The notes under the pieces: generated by a model
Databases searched by the model: none
What the model was told of the DNA's origin: nothing
What the model saw: only the letters and a program-made list of their open reading frames with translations
Assembly: GCA_963834685.1 (NCBI GenBank)
Contig: CAWICW010000009.1
Span: 186,001 to 250,000, forward strand
Reading direction: 5' to 3'
Origin: Palsa-504 sp963834685
GTDB taxonomy: Bacteria > Actinomycetota > Actinomycetes > Streptosporangiales > Streptosporangiaceae
Length of the DNA: 64,000 nt
Part shown: piece after piece, positions 37,550 through 45,463 of the stretch
Position numbering within the stretch: the first letter of the stretch is position 1
Layout of the letters: the number at the start of each line of letters is the position of its first letter
Translations under genes and position numbers: made by a program

Positions 37550-38851
37550 ATGACGCAGCCAGCTGAGCCCGACTTCGAGGTCATCGTCATCGGCGCCGGC
37601 ATCGCGGGCTGCGTCGCGGCCTATCAGCTCGCCCGGCAGGGACGCTCGGTGCTGCTGATCGAGCGCGGCGAGGCGCCCGGGTCGAAGAACCTGTCCGGCG
37701 GCGTCCTGTACTCCCGCGGCATCCAGCAGGTCTTCCCCGATTTCCTCCATGAGGCGCCCGTCGAGCGCAGGATCACCCGCAACTACATCAGCTTCCTCAA
37801 CGCCGACAGCTCGGTCGCCATCGACTACAAGGACGCCAGGCTGGCTGACCCGGTCAACGCCGTCACGGTGTTGCGGGCCAAGCTGGACCCCTGGCTGTCC
37901 GAGAAGTGCGAGGAGGCCGGGGCCATGATCATGCCCGGCGTCCGCGTGGACCGCGTGCTTACCGAGGGCACCACGGTCGTCGGCGTCCAGGCCGGCGACG
38001 ACGAACTGCGGGCCCATGTGGTCGTGGCGGCCGACGGCGTGAACTCCTTCATCGCCAAGGAGGCCGGCCTGCGCCACAAGGAGCCCCTGAACCACCTCGC
38101 CGTCGGGGTGAAATCGGTGATATCACTGCCTCGCGAGACGATCGAGCAGCGGTTCAACCTGACCGGTGACGAGGGCGCGGCCCTCGCCGTGGTCGGCGAC
38201 TGCACTCAGGGCGTGGGCGGCGGCGGCTTCCTGTACACCAACCTGGACTCGCTGTCCGTCGGCATCGTGGTGCGCCTGGACGACCTCACGGCCAGGCAGA
38301 AGGTGGTCACCGACATCTTCGACCACTTCGTGCGGCACCAGTTCATCGCTCCCTACCTCGAGGGCGGCGAGCTGCTCGAGTACGGCTGCCACCTAGTCGC
38401 CGAGGGCGGCCTGCCTATGGTGGGCGAGATCGTCATGGACGGCATGGTGGTGGTTGGCGACGCCGCCGGCCTCACCCTGAACACCGGCCTGACCGTGCGC
38501 GGCATGGACCTGGCCGTCGGATCCGCCGTCGCCGCCGCCGAGGCCATCGGCGATGCGCTGGACCGCAAGGACATCTCCAGGGCCTCCCTGGCCCGCTACC
38601 GGGACAAGCTGTTCGCTTCTTACGTGGGCCAGGACATGAAGACTTACGCCAGGGCCCCGCACTTCCTCGAGGTAGAGCGGATGTACAAGCAGTACGGCGA
38701 GCTGCTCGCCAACGTCCTGTACGGCACGTTCAACCTCGACACCCAGCCCCGCCAGCATCTGCTCAAGGTGGCCCGCAAGAACCTGGCCCGGTCCCCGCTC
38801 AAGATGAGACAGCTCGTCCGAGACGGCATCGCAGGAGCGCGCGCACTATGA
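37550..38851 (+). CDS. fixC: FixC / ETF-quinone-oxidoreductase-like flavoprotein
   Basis: The 433-aa protein has the FAD dinucleotide fold VIVIGAGIAGCVAAYQLARQ, a second FAD-contact region VVGDAAGLTLNTGLTVRG and an intervening substrate domain containing GSKNLSGGVLYSRG. This is the FixC/ETF-QO pattern, in which a separate small ferredoxin (FixX) replaces the fused Fe-S domain of ETF-QO. It would take electrons from ETF and pass them to membrane quinone. The start follows etfA by nine bases, and the stop overlaps the fixX ATG (ATGA). Confidence 0.93.
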   Translation: MTQPAEPDFEVIVIGAGIAGCVAAYQLARQGRSVLLIERGEAPGSKNLSGGVLYSRGIQQVFPDFLHEAPVERRITRNYISFLNADSSVAIDYKDARLADPVNAVTVLRAKLDPWLSEKCEEAGAMIMPGVRVDRVLTEGTTVVGVQAGDDELRAHVVVAADGVNSFIAKEAGLRHKEPLNHLAVGVKSVISLPRETIEQRFNLTGDEGAALAVVGDCTQGVGGGGFLYTNLDSLSVGIVVRLDDLTARQKVVTDIFDHFVRHQFIAPYLEGGELLEYGCHLVAEGGLPMVGEIVMDGMVVVGDAAGLTLNTGLTVRGMDLAVGSAVAAAEAIGDALDRKDISRASLARYRDKLFASYVGQDMKTYARAPHFLEVERMYKQYGELLANVLYGTFNLDTQPRQHLLKVARKNLARSPLKMRQLVRDGIAGARAL

Positions 38852-39135
38852 AACCGCTGTCTGTCCCCGAACGCCTGACCAAGAACCGCTTCCTCCTCGA
38901 CGAGGAGGAGTGCCATATCGAGGTCAACCAGGAGATCGCCAAGGCCACCGGCACCGGCAAGCTCCTCGTGGCCTGCTGCCCGGCCCACGTCTACACCGAG
39001 GAATCCGACGGGACCATCTCCGTGGAGTACGCCGCCTGCCTAGAGTGCGGAACGTGCCTCGCGATTGCGGCGCCTGGCGCGCTGAAGTGGCACTATCCCC
39101 GCGGCGGGTTCGGCATCCAGTTCCGCGAAGGGTGA
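38848..39135 (+). CDS. fixX: FixX ferredoxin-like protein
   Basis: The 95-aa protein carries the FixX cluster residues in LLVACCPAHVYTEES and YAACLECGTCLAIAAPGAL, and ends in WHYPRGGFGIQFREG, typical for the family. It works as the Fe-S partner of FixC. The ATG overlaps the fixC stop, so the two are translationally coupled. It is the last gene of the operon and converges on phaC with a 53-bp gap. Confidence 0.93.
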   Translation: MKPLSVPERLTKNRFLLDEEECHIEVNQEIAKATGTGKLLVACCPAHVYTEESDGTISVEYAACLECGTCLAIAAPGALKWHYPRGGFGIQFREG

Positions 39136-39188
39136 CAACCCTGGATCGTCCCGGGTTCACGTGTTCGGTCACGCGACGTCCGGCCCGG

Positions 39189-40847
39189 CTACTCGTACAC
39201 GTAGGTCCCGGGGGTCGGGCCGAGCGGCGGGTACTGGCGGTTGCCGAGGGTGGTGCGTGCCTGGCGCTCGTTGCCGGAGCGGGCGCTCAGCCACTCGGTC
39301 CACGGCCGCCACCACGAGCCCTTCTCCACACTGGCCGTCTTGAGCCACTCGTCGGCATCCGCCGACGTAGGAGGCCCGTACCAGCGTTCGTACCGCGCGC
39401 TGTCCGCCGGGTAGACAACGGACTGGATGTGGCCGGACTTGATCAGGGTCATCTCCTTGCCGGCGCCGCCGACCAGGTGGGCGGTTTCGTAGCAGGCCCG
39501 CCACGCCGTGATGTGGTCGGTATAGCCGCCGACGTGGTAGCTGTCGCAGGTGACCTTGCTGAAGTCGGTCTTGACGCCGAGCAGCGTCGGGCCGTTGCCA
39601 TCCCATCCGTTCATGGCCAGCCGGCTTGACTCGAGGGCGAACTTGGCCGTCGTCCGGGTGGCGTCGTCGTTCCAGGCCAGGACGTCGAACGGAGCGGGCG
39701 ACTTGCCCATCAGCCATCCGCTGACCAGGTAGTTATAGACCAGGTCGTTCGGCCGCAGCATGGCGAACAGGCTGCGCAGCGCGGTCCCGGGAACGATCTG
39801 CTCCGCCGCGGCGGACTGTTCCAGGATCTTGCGGGACTCGGCGGTGTCCAGCATGCCCACGACGTTCGGCTTGTCACCGGTCAGCATGGTCACGACGAAG
39901 GTCGCCGACTTGACCGATTCGTCACCGACCGCGGCCAGGTGCGCGAGCACGTACGAGGCCGTGATGCCGCCGGCGCACAGCCCGAGCAGGTTCACCTGGT
40001 CCCCGTGCGCGATCTTCTTGACCACGCCGGCGGCTCGTTCCGCCGCGGCGATGTAGTCGTCCAGTCCCCACTTCCCCTCGCCGCGCAGTGAGCTGGGGTT
40101 GCGCCAGACGATCATGAACGCCTGGATGCCCTGGCTGACGGCGAACTCGACCAGCGACCGCCCGGGCGACAGATCCATGATGTAGTGCCGGTTGATCTGC
40201 GGCGGGATCATCAGCAGCGGAATGCTGCGGACCCGCGGCGTGGTGGGCGTGTACTGCAGCAACTCGAACATTTCGTCCCGGTACACCACGGCACCCGGCG
40301 TGGCGGCGAGGTCCGTCCCGACCTTGAACTTCGTCCGGTCGACCATGGAGGGCATCCCGCCGCCGGCCAGATCCTTCATCATGTTCTGGGCGCCCTTGAC
40401 CACCGACAGGCCGCTGGTCTCGATCGCCTCCCGGAGGGCGGCGGGGTTGGTGGCCAGGTAGTTGGTCGGAGCCAGGGCGGCCGAGATGACGTCGGCCGCG
40501 AAGCGGGCGCGCGCCTTGTTCTGCCAGGAGCCGTCGGCAGACTCATACATCCGGTTCATCCACATCTCGAACAGCCGGTACGACTGGCCGAGGATGCGGA
40601 AGTAGGGGATCGTCTGCCAGGCCTCGTCGGCGAAGCGCTGGTCCCGCTGGTCGAACGAGATGTCTGACTTGCCGAGCGCGATCTTGGTCAGTTCTCCGGC
40701 CAGCCACGGCATCTCCTTCGCGACCGTGGCAGGATCGGCGAGCTCGGCAATCGCGTTGACCATGTCCATCGGCAGCAGGCCGGCCACCGCTTCGGTCGCC
40801 TCTGACATCATTGCCATGGGGTTGGCGGATCTGTCTTCCGTGCTCAT
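39189..40847 (-). CDS. phaC: Poly(3-hydroxyalkanoate) synthase
   Basis: The 552-aa protein has the PHA synthase lipase-like box GLCAGG with the catalytic Cys. Other conserved stretches are LLMIPPQINRHYIMDLSPGR, FMIVWRNPSS, DDYIAAAERA, the Asp-containing AWNDDATR, and the His in KSGHIQSVVYP. It polymerises hydroxyacyl-CoA into storage polyester at the granule surface. No PhaE or PhaR subunit is seen, so a class I or II type is likely. ATG 40847 follows CGGAG; the upstream in-frame start at 40919 is not needed. The gene is divergent from the thiolase. Confidence 0.94.
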   Translation of the reverse strand: MSTEDRSANPMAMMSEATEAVAGLLPMDMVNAIAELADPATVAKEMPWLAGELTKIALGKSDISFDQRDQRFADEAWQTIPYFRILGQSYRLFEMWMNRMYESADGSWQNKARARFAADVISAALAPTNYLATNPAALREAIETSGLSVVKGAQNMMKDLAGGGMPSMVDRTKFKVGTDLAATPGAVVYRDEMFELLQYTPTTPRVRSIPLLMIPPQINRHYIMDLSPGRSLVEFAVSQGIQAFMIVWRNPSSLRGEGKWGLDDYIAAAERAAGVVKKIAHGDQVNLLGLCAGGITASYVLAHLAAVGDESVKSATFVVTMLTGDKPNVVGMLDTAESRKILEQSAAAEQIVPGTALRSLFAMLRPNDLVYNYLVSGWLMGKSPAPFDVLAWNDDATRTTAKFALESSRLAMNGWDGNGPTLLGVKTDFSKVTCDSYHVGGYTDHITAWRACYETAHLVGGAGKEMTLIKSGHIQSVVYPADSARYERWYGPPTSADADEWLKTASVEKGSWWRPWTEWLSARSGNERQARTTLGNRQYPPLGPTPGTYVYE

Positions 40848-41174
40848 GACCACTCCGGGTGCGCCGTCCGCGGCAAGACCGGAACATCGGCCAGCCGTCG
40901 CTAGTCCCACCGTGCTCATCCGCCCACCGACCGGACCAGGCCGGAATGTCCCTGGGGGATGGGACCTAGGACCATAAACACCGGGACCTTCGGCCGGTAG
41001 CGGCGGATAACGGCGGCATTAACGTGATGAGTTCATGCATAGCAGAGGCGGCCGGCCATCCCGTGGCGCCGATCGCGGAACGATCCGGCCACTAGGTATG
41101 CCGGAAACCGGGCTGCCACACCGGTCAGAACCGGGCCGTCAACGGCGGGCTCGACATGTGAGATGAGGAAGATC
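40848..41174. promoter_or_regulatory. Divergent phaC/thiolase control region with two DevR/DosR-like sites 22 bp apart
   Basis: No gene is visible in this 327-bp gap. GGGACCTAGGACCA (40961-40974) and GGGACCTTCGGCCG (40983-40996) each match 10 of 14 positions of the dormancy-regulator box, and their starts are 22 bp apart, two helical turns. DosR often binds such pairs. The pair lies 113-150 bp upstream of phaC and 178-215 bp upstream of the thiolase. The second site's 13-mer GGGACCTTCGGCC recurs, inverted, at 43229-43241. Confidence 0.45.
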
Positions 41175-42356
41175 ATGGAAGGCGTATTCGTCCTGTCCGG
41201 CGTCCGGACCCCGATCGGCAAGTACGGCGGCGGCCTGGCCTCGGTACCGCCCTGCGACCTGGCCGCCGCGGTGGTCCGCGAGGCGGTCAGCCGGGCGGGC
41301 GTGAGCGCCGACGACATCGGCCACATCGTGTTCGGCAACGTGCTCCACACCGAAACCCGCGACATGTACATATCCCGGGTGGCGGGCGTAAACGGCGGCC
41401 TGAGCATCCAGACGCCCGCGCTGACCGTGAACCGGCTGTGCGGCAGCGGGATGCAGGCCATCGTGTCCGCCGCTCAGGCGATCATGCTCGGCGACTGCGA
41501 GGTCGCGGTGGCCGGCGGTGTCGAGTCGATGAGCCGCGCCCCGTACTGGCTGCCTGCCATGCGCTGGGGCCAGCGGATGGGCGAAGGCGTCGCGATCGAC
41601 GCCGTGACCGGCGCGCTCAGCGACCCGTTCGACGGCTGCCACATGGGCGTGACCGCGGAGAACGTCGCGACCGACTACCACGTGTCCCGGGCGGACCAGG
41701 ACGCGCTGGCCGCCGAGAGCCACCGCCGCGCCGCGGCCGCCACCGCCGCCGGGTACTTCAAGGAGCAGATCCTCCCGGTCAAGATCCCCGGCCGAAAGGG
41801 CCAGGTAACCGTCGTCGACACCGACGAGCACATCCGGCCGGACGTCAACCTGGAGGACATGGCCAAGCTGCGGCCCGCGTTCTCGAAGGACGGCACGGTC
41901 ACCGCGGGCAACGCGTCCGGCCTCAACGACGCCGCCGCCGCCCTGGTGGTCGCCTCGGAATCGTTCGTGAACCGCCACGGCTTGGCCCCCCTTGGCAGGC
42001 TGGTCGGCTACGGTCACGCCGGCGTCGAGCCGCGGATCATGGGCATGGGCCCGGTGCCCGCGACGCGCAAGGTGCTCGATCGCACCGGTCTCAAGGTTGA
42101 CGAGATCGACGTGTTCGAGGTGAACGAGGCCTTCGCCGCCCAGGCGCTAGCCGTGGTCAGGGAACTGGACCTGCCTGACGAGCGCACCAACCCGAACGGC
42201 AGCGGCATCTCCCTCGGTCACCCGGTCGGCGCCTCCGGGGCCATCCTGGTCGTCAAGTCGCTGTACGAGCTCAAGCGCACTGGCGGCAGGTACGCGCTCA
42301 ACACCATGTGCATCGGCGGCGGGCAGGGCATCGCCACGATCTTCGAGCGGGTCTGA
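41175..42356 (+). CDS. phaA: Acetyl-CoA C-acetyltransferase (thiolase, PhaA-like)
   Basis: The 393-aa thiolase has the nucleophilic Cys in VNRLCGSGMQAIV (about residue 90), VAGGVESMSRAPY, the NEAFAAQALAV active-site His region replaced by the usual Asn-Glu-Ala-Phe motif, GHPVGASGA with catalytic His, and CIGGGQGIA with the second Cys. It condenses two acetyl-CoA to acetoacetyl-CoA, the first step for both PHB and the ethylmalonyl-CoA pathway. The ATG at 41175 follows GAGGAAG closely; the ATG at 41163 is an alternative. A strong hairpin lies 13 bp after the stop. Confidence 0.93.
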   Translation: MEGVFVLSGVRTPIGKYGGGLASVPPCDLAAAVVREAVSRAGVSADDIGHIVFGNVLHTETRDMYISRVAGVNGGLSIQTPALTVNRLCGSGMQAIVSAAQAIMLGDCEVAVAGGVESMSRAPYWLPAMRWGQRMGEGVAIDAVTGALSDPFDGCHMGVTAENVATDYHVSRADQDALAAESHRRAAAATAAGYFKEQILPVKIPGRKGQVTVVDTDEHIRPDVNLEDMAKLRPAFSKDGTVTAGNASGLNDAAAALVVASESFVNRHGLAPLGRLVGYGHAGVEPRIMGMGPVPATRKVLDRTGLKVDEIDVFEVNEAFAAQALAVVRELDLPDERTNPNGSGISLGHPVGASGAILVVKSLYELKRTGGRYALNTMCIGGGQGIATIFERV

Positions 42357-42368
42357 GCTCACCGGATC

Positions 42369-42402
42369 GCTCTCGGCCCGACGCAGGTGTCCGGCCGAGA
42401 GC
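42369..42402. terminator. Hairpin terminator after the thiolase gene
   Basis: GCTCTCGGCC (42369-42378) and GGCCGAGAGC (42393-42402) form a perfect 10-bp stem with a 14-nt loop, 13 bp after the thiolase stop. It also lies at the 3' end of the convergent ligase pseudogene. Confidence 0.7.
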
Positions 42403-42441
42403 CGTCGTGGCTAGGCTTGACGGCCACCTGGCGAAGACCGG

Positions 42442-43200
42442 CTACCCGTCGCGCTGGCCCTGAGTGGCGCGTTCCTTGTCGCGCAGCATGAATTTCTGGA
42501 TCTTTTCCGTCGATGTCTTCGGCAGCTCCACGATGATGTCGACTTCACGAGGGGCCTCGTAGCCAGCGATCTTGGTCCGAGATCACGATGTCCTTGGCGC
42601 GGTCGCGCAGCTCGATGTACCCGTCGGGATGCCTGACCCCCAGATCGCCGCTGTGGAACCAGCCGCCACGGAACGCTTCAGCCCAGGGCGGCTGGAACTG
42701 GCACAAAGTGATCGGGCCGTAGGTCTCGGTCAGCCCGTAGACGTGCACGACGGCGAACCCCATCCGCTCCATCTCCGCGATCGTCGTGGGACTCGGCGGG
42801 GCGCCGACGGTGGTGATGAGAACCGGCCGGGTCAGCGGCCCGGCCGAGCTCGCGTTCAGGATGGAGCTCACGACGGTCGGCGCCGCGTTCAGGTGCGTGA
42901 CGCCGTGCTGGCGCAGCTGCTGCCAGATCGCGTCGCCGCGCACGTCGCGCAGGCACACATGCGTGCCGCCGATCGCGGTCACCGCCCACGGGGCGCACCA
43001 GCACCTTCGCCCCCGAGTGACGCAGGACATACGACACTTCCTCGGCGGTGAGGCGGGTATTGATCGCCACGAGTACCCCGCCAGCCAGCGGCACCGCGAA
43101 ACGGGCGACGAGCATCCCGGGCAGGTTCGGCATCAGGTACGCGACCCGGTCGCCGGGTCCGACGCCGCTGGCACGGAGCGCTCCAGCCAGCCTTCCGTCA
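42442..43200 (-). pseudogene. Acyl-CoA synthetase remnant with two internal deletions
   Basis: Pieces of an AMP-forming acyl-CoA ligase lie in different frames. Nearest the 5' end is ALRASGVGPGDRVAYLMPNL to AEEVSYVLRHSGAKVLV. After a jump that removes the YTSGTTG adenylation motif comes THLNAAPTVVSSILNAS to VYGLTETYGPITLCQF and HPDGYIELRDRAKDIVI. After another loss comes the C-terminus IAGYEAPREVDIIVELPKTS ending at TAG 42442. There is no start codon; an in-frame stop lies just upstream. It resembles the intact ligase at 49774-51390 and is probably a decayed relative. Confidence 0.88.
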
Positions 43201-43639
43201 CCTCACCTCAGGACGGTTCTCCCGGAAAGGCCGAAGGTCCCGGGCGGTCAGGTCCTCGTGCCCCGGGCGGGCTGCGGGCGCCAGCCCGTCGAGCGCGCGG
43301 CGGCCGGCCGCTGGCGCGGGCGCCGCGCGAACGACACAACGGAAGGAGATGGATACGGCGGCGGCGCCGCAGCTCAGCCGGACGCGGACGGGGGCACCGC
43401 GTGCTTAGCATGCATCGCGCGGACGGGGGCACCGCGCGGCGCGGCGCCGCCGCATAGCGTCACCATACAAGCTTGCTCATACATGTACAAGTCGTGACCA
43501 CCAAGACACAGAGTTTGTTTCTGCCAAACTCGTGACGACCGGCACCAGAAAGGCCCACCAACTGGCGGGATCCGCGGGACGCGAGGGGCGCATCGAATAG
43601 GTACCGGATCAGCCTAAGCTGAGCAGCGGGAGAAGGAGT
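43201..43639. other. Gap between ligase pseudogene and fumarase, with a 19-bp direct repeat
   Basis: This 439-bp stretch has no credible gene. CGCGGACGGGGGCACCGCG occurs exactly twice, at 43383-43401 and 43418-43436, 35 bp apart. A DevR-like site in minus orientation, GGGACCTTCGGCCT, lies at 43228-43241, where the promoter of the decayed ligase would have been. The right end carries GAGAAGGAG, the fumarase ribosome site. Confidence 0.6.
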
Positions 43640-45292
43640 ATGCGCGTGCCTGAGTTCAGCTATACGGATCTGCTGCCGACCGGGGCGGACGAGACCACGT
43701 ACCGGCGGCTGAGCAGTGACGGCGTGACGAGCCACGCTTCGTTCGGCCGAAAATTTCTTGAGGTGGAGCCGCGGCTGCTCACCGCGCTGACCAGTGCGGC
43801 CATGCACGATATCGCCCACCTGCTGCGGCCCGCGCACCTGCGCCAGCTACGGTCCATCCTGGACGATCCGGAGGCGAGCCCGAACGACCGGTACGTGGCA
43901 CGCGACCTGCTGAAGAACGCGTGCATCGCGGCCGGCGGGGTGCTGCCCATGTGCCAGGACACCGGGACCGCGATCGTGATGGGCAAGCGCGGCCAGCACG
44001 TGCTCACCGACGGGCGGGACGAGGAGCACATCGCGCGCGGCGTCTACGACGCGTACACCACGCTGAACCTGAGGTACTCCCAGCTCGCGCCCCTGACCAT
44101 GTGGGACGAGCGGAACACCGGCAGCAACCTGCCGGCCCAGATCGAGATCTATGCCACCGGCGGGGACCAGTACAAGTTCCTGTTCATGGCCAAGGGCGGC
44201 GGCTCGGCCAATAAGTCGTTCCTGTACCAGGAGACCAAGGCCGTCCTGAACCCCGCGCGCATGCTCGGGTTCCTGGAGGAGAAGATCCGGTCGCTCGGCA
44301 CCGCGGCGTGCCCGCCGTATCACCTGGCCATCGTGGTCGGCGGGACGTCGGCCGAGTTCGCGCTCAAGACGGCCAAGTACGCGTCGGCCAAGTACCTGGA
44401 CGCGCTGCCGGATTCGGGGTCGGCGGCCGGGCACGGGTTCCGGGACCGGGAGCTCGAAGAGCAGGTGCTCGGCATCACCCGTCGGATCGGCATCGGCGCG
44501 CAGTTCGGCGGCAAGTACTTCTGCCACGACGTGCGGGTCATCCGGCTGCCGCGGCACGGGGCGTCGTGCCCGGTCGCGATCGCGGTGTCCTGCTCCGCGG
44601 ACCGGCAGGCGCTGGGCAAGATCACCGCCGACGGGGTGTTCCTCGAGCAGCTCGAGGCCGACCCGGCGCAGTACCTGCCCGATCCTTCGGGCCTGGCCGC
44701 CGAGGACGGCGACGTGGTGGCGATCGACCTGAACCGGCCGATGGCCGAGATCCGGGCGGTACTGAGCCAGTACCCGGTGCGGACCCGGGTGGCGCTGACC
44801 GGGCCGCTGGTGGTGGCGCGGGACATCGCGCACGCCAAGATCGCCGAGCGGCTGGACGCGGGCGAGCCCATGCCCGCGTACCTGCGCGACCACCCCGTCT
44901 ACTACGCCGGGCCGGCCAAGACGCCGGAAGGGTACGCCTCCGGCTCGTTCGGGCCCACGACGGCGGGCCGGATGGATTCCTACGTGGACCGGTTCCAGGC
45001 CGCGGGCGGCTCGCTGGTCATGCTGGCCAAGGGCAACCGGTCAGCGGCGGTGACGGCGGCGTGCAAGCGGTACGGCGGTTTCTACCTCGGCTCGATCGGC
45101 GGCGCGGCGGCACGGCTGGCCCAGGACTGCATCACCCGGGTCGAGGTGCTCGAATACCCCGAGCTCGGCATGGAGGCCGTGTGGCGGATCGAGGTGCGCG
45201 ACTTCCCGGCGTTTGTCGTGGTCGACGACAAGGGCAACGACTTCTTCGCAGACCCGTCCGGGCCGGTGCTCAGCATCGGCGCGCACCCGTAA
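43640..45292 (+). CDS. fumA: Class I fumarate hydratase (Fe-S)
   Basis: The 550-aa protein combines the FumA alpha part (LPMCQDTGTAIVMGKRGQHV, then LPAQIEIYATGGDQYKFLFM, FLYQETKAVLNP) and the C-terminal beta part (LTGPLVVARDIAHAKIAERL, FGPTTAGRMDSYVDRFQAAG). The Cys in MCQDTG and further Cys in the first half would hold the [4Fe-4S] cluster. It hydrates fumarate to malate. Length fits the single-chain FumA/FumB type. Its position beside the C4 genes suits the flow of pathway products into the TCA cycle and to PckG. GGAGAAGGAG precedes the start. Confidence 0.95.
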   Translation: MRVPEFSYTDLLPTGADETTYRRLSSDGVTSHASFGRKFLEVEPRLLTALTSAAMHDIAHLLRPAHLRQLRSILDDPEASPNDRYVARDLLKNACIAAGGVLPMCQDTGTAIVMGKRGQHVLTDGRDEEHIARGVYDAYTTLNLRYSQLAPLTMWDERNTGSNLPAQIEIYATGGDQYKFLFMAKGGGSANKSFLYQETKAVLNPARMLGFLEEKIRSLGTAACPPYHLAIVVGGTSAEFALKTAKYASAKYLDALPDSGSAAGHGFRDRELEEQVLGITRRIGIGAQFGGKYFCHDVRVIRLPRHGASCPVAIAVSCSADRQALGKITADGVFLEQLEADPAQYLPDPSGLAAEDGDVVAIDLNRPMAEIRAVLSQYPVRTRVALTGPLVVARDIAHAKIAERLDAGEPMPAYLRDHPVYYAGPAKTPEGYASGSFGPTTAGRMDSYVDRFQAAGGSLVMLAKGNRSAAVTAACKRYGGFYLGSIGGAAARLAQDCITRVEVLEYPELGMEAVWRIEVRDFPAFVVVDDKGNDFFADPSGPVLSIGAHP

Positions 45293-45463
45293 GCGAGCCG
45301 AAGGCGGCCAGACCAGCAAGGCGGGGCAGTGAAGGGGATGGGGAGGTGCGCAAGCTATGTGCGGAGGCCCGGAGGCGAGCGAACGGCATCAATGGGGTGA
45401 CACTTAATCAATGCTTAGCCGTCCCCCAGGGACCTTTCAGCGCACACCGTGTATGGTCCGCGT

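Noticed and set aside
43208..43432. Small minus-strand frame upstream of the ligase pseudogene
   Set aside because: Arg/Pro-rich sequence across direct repeats; no start signal and no coding pattern.
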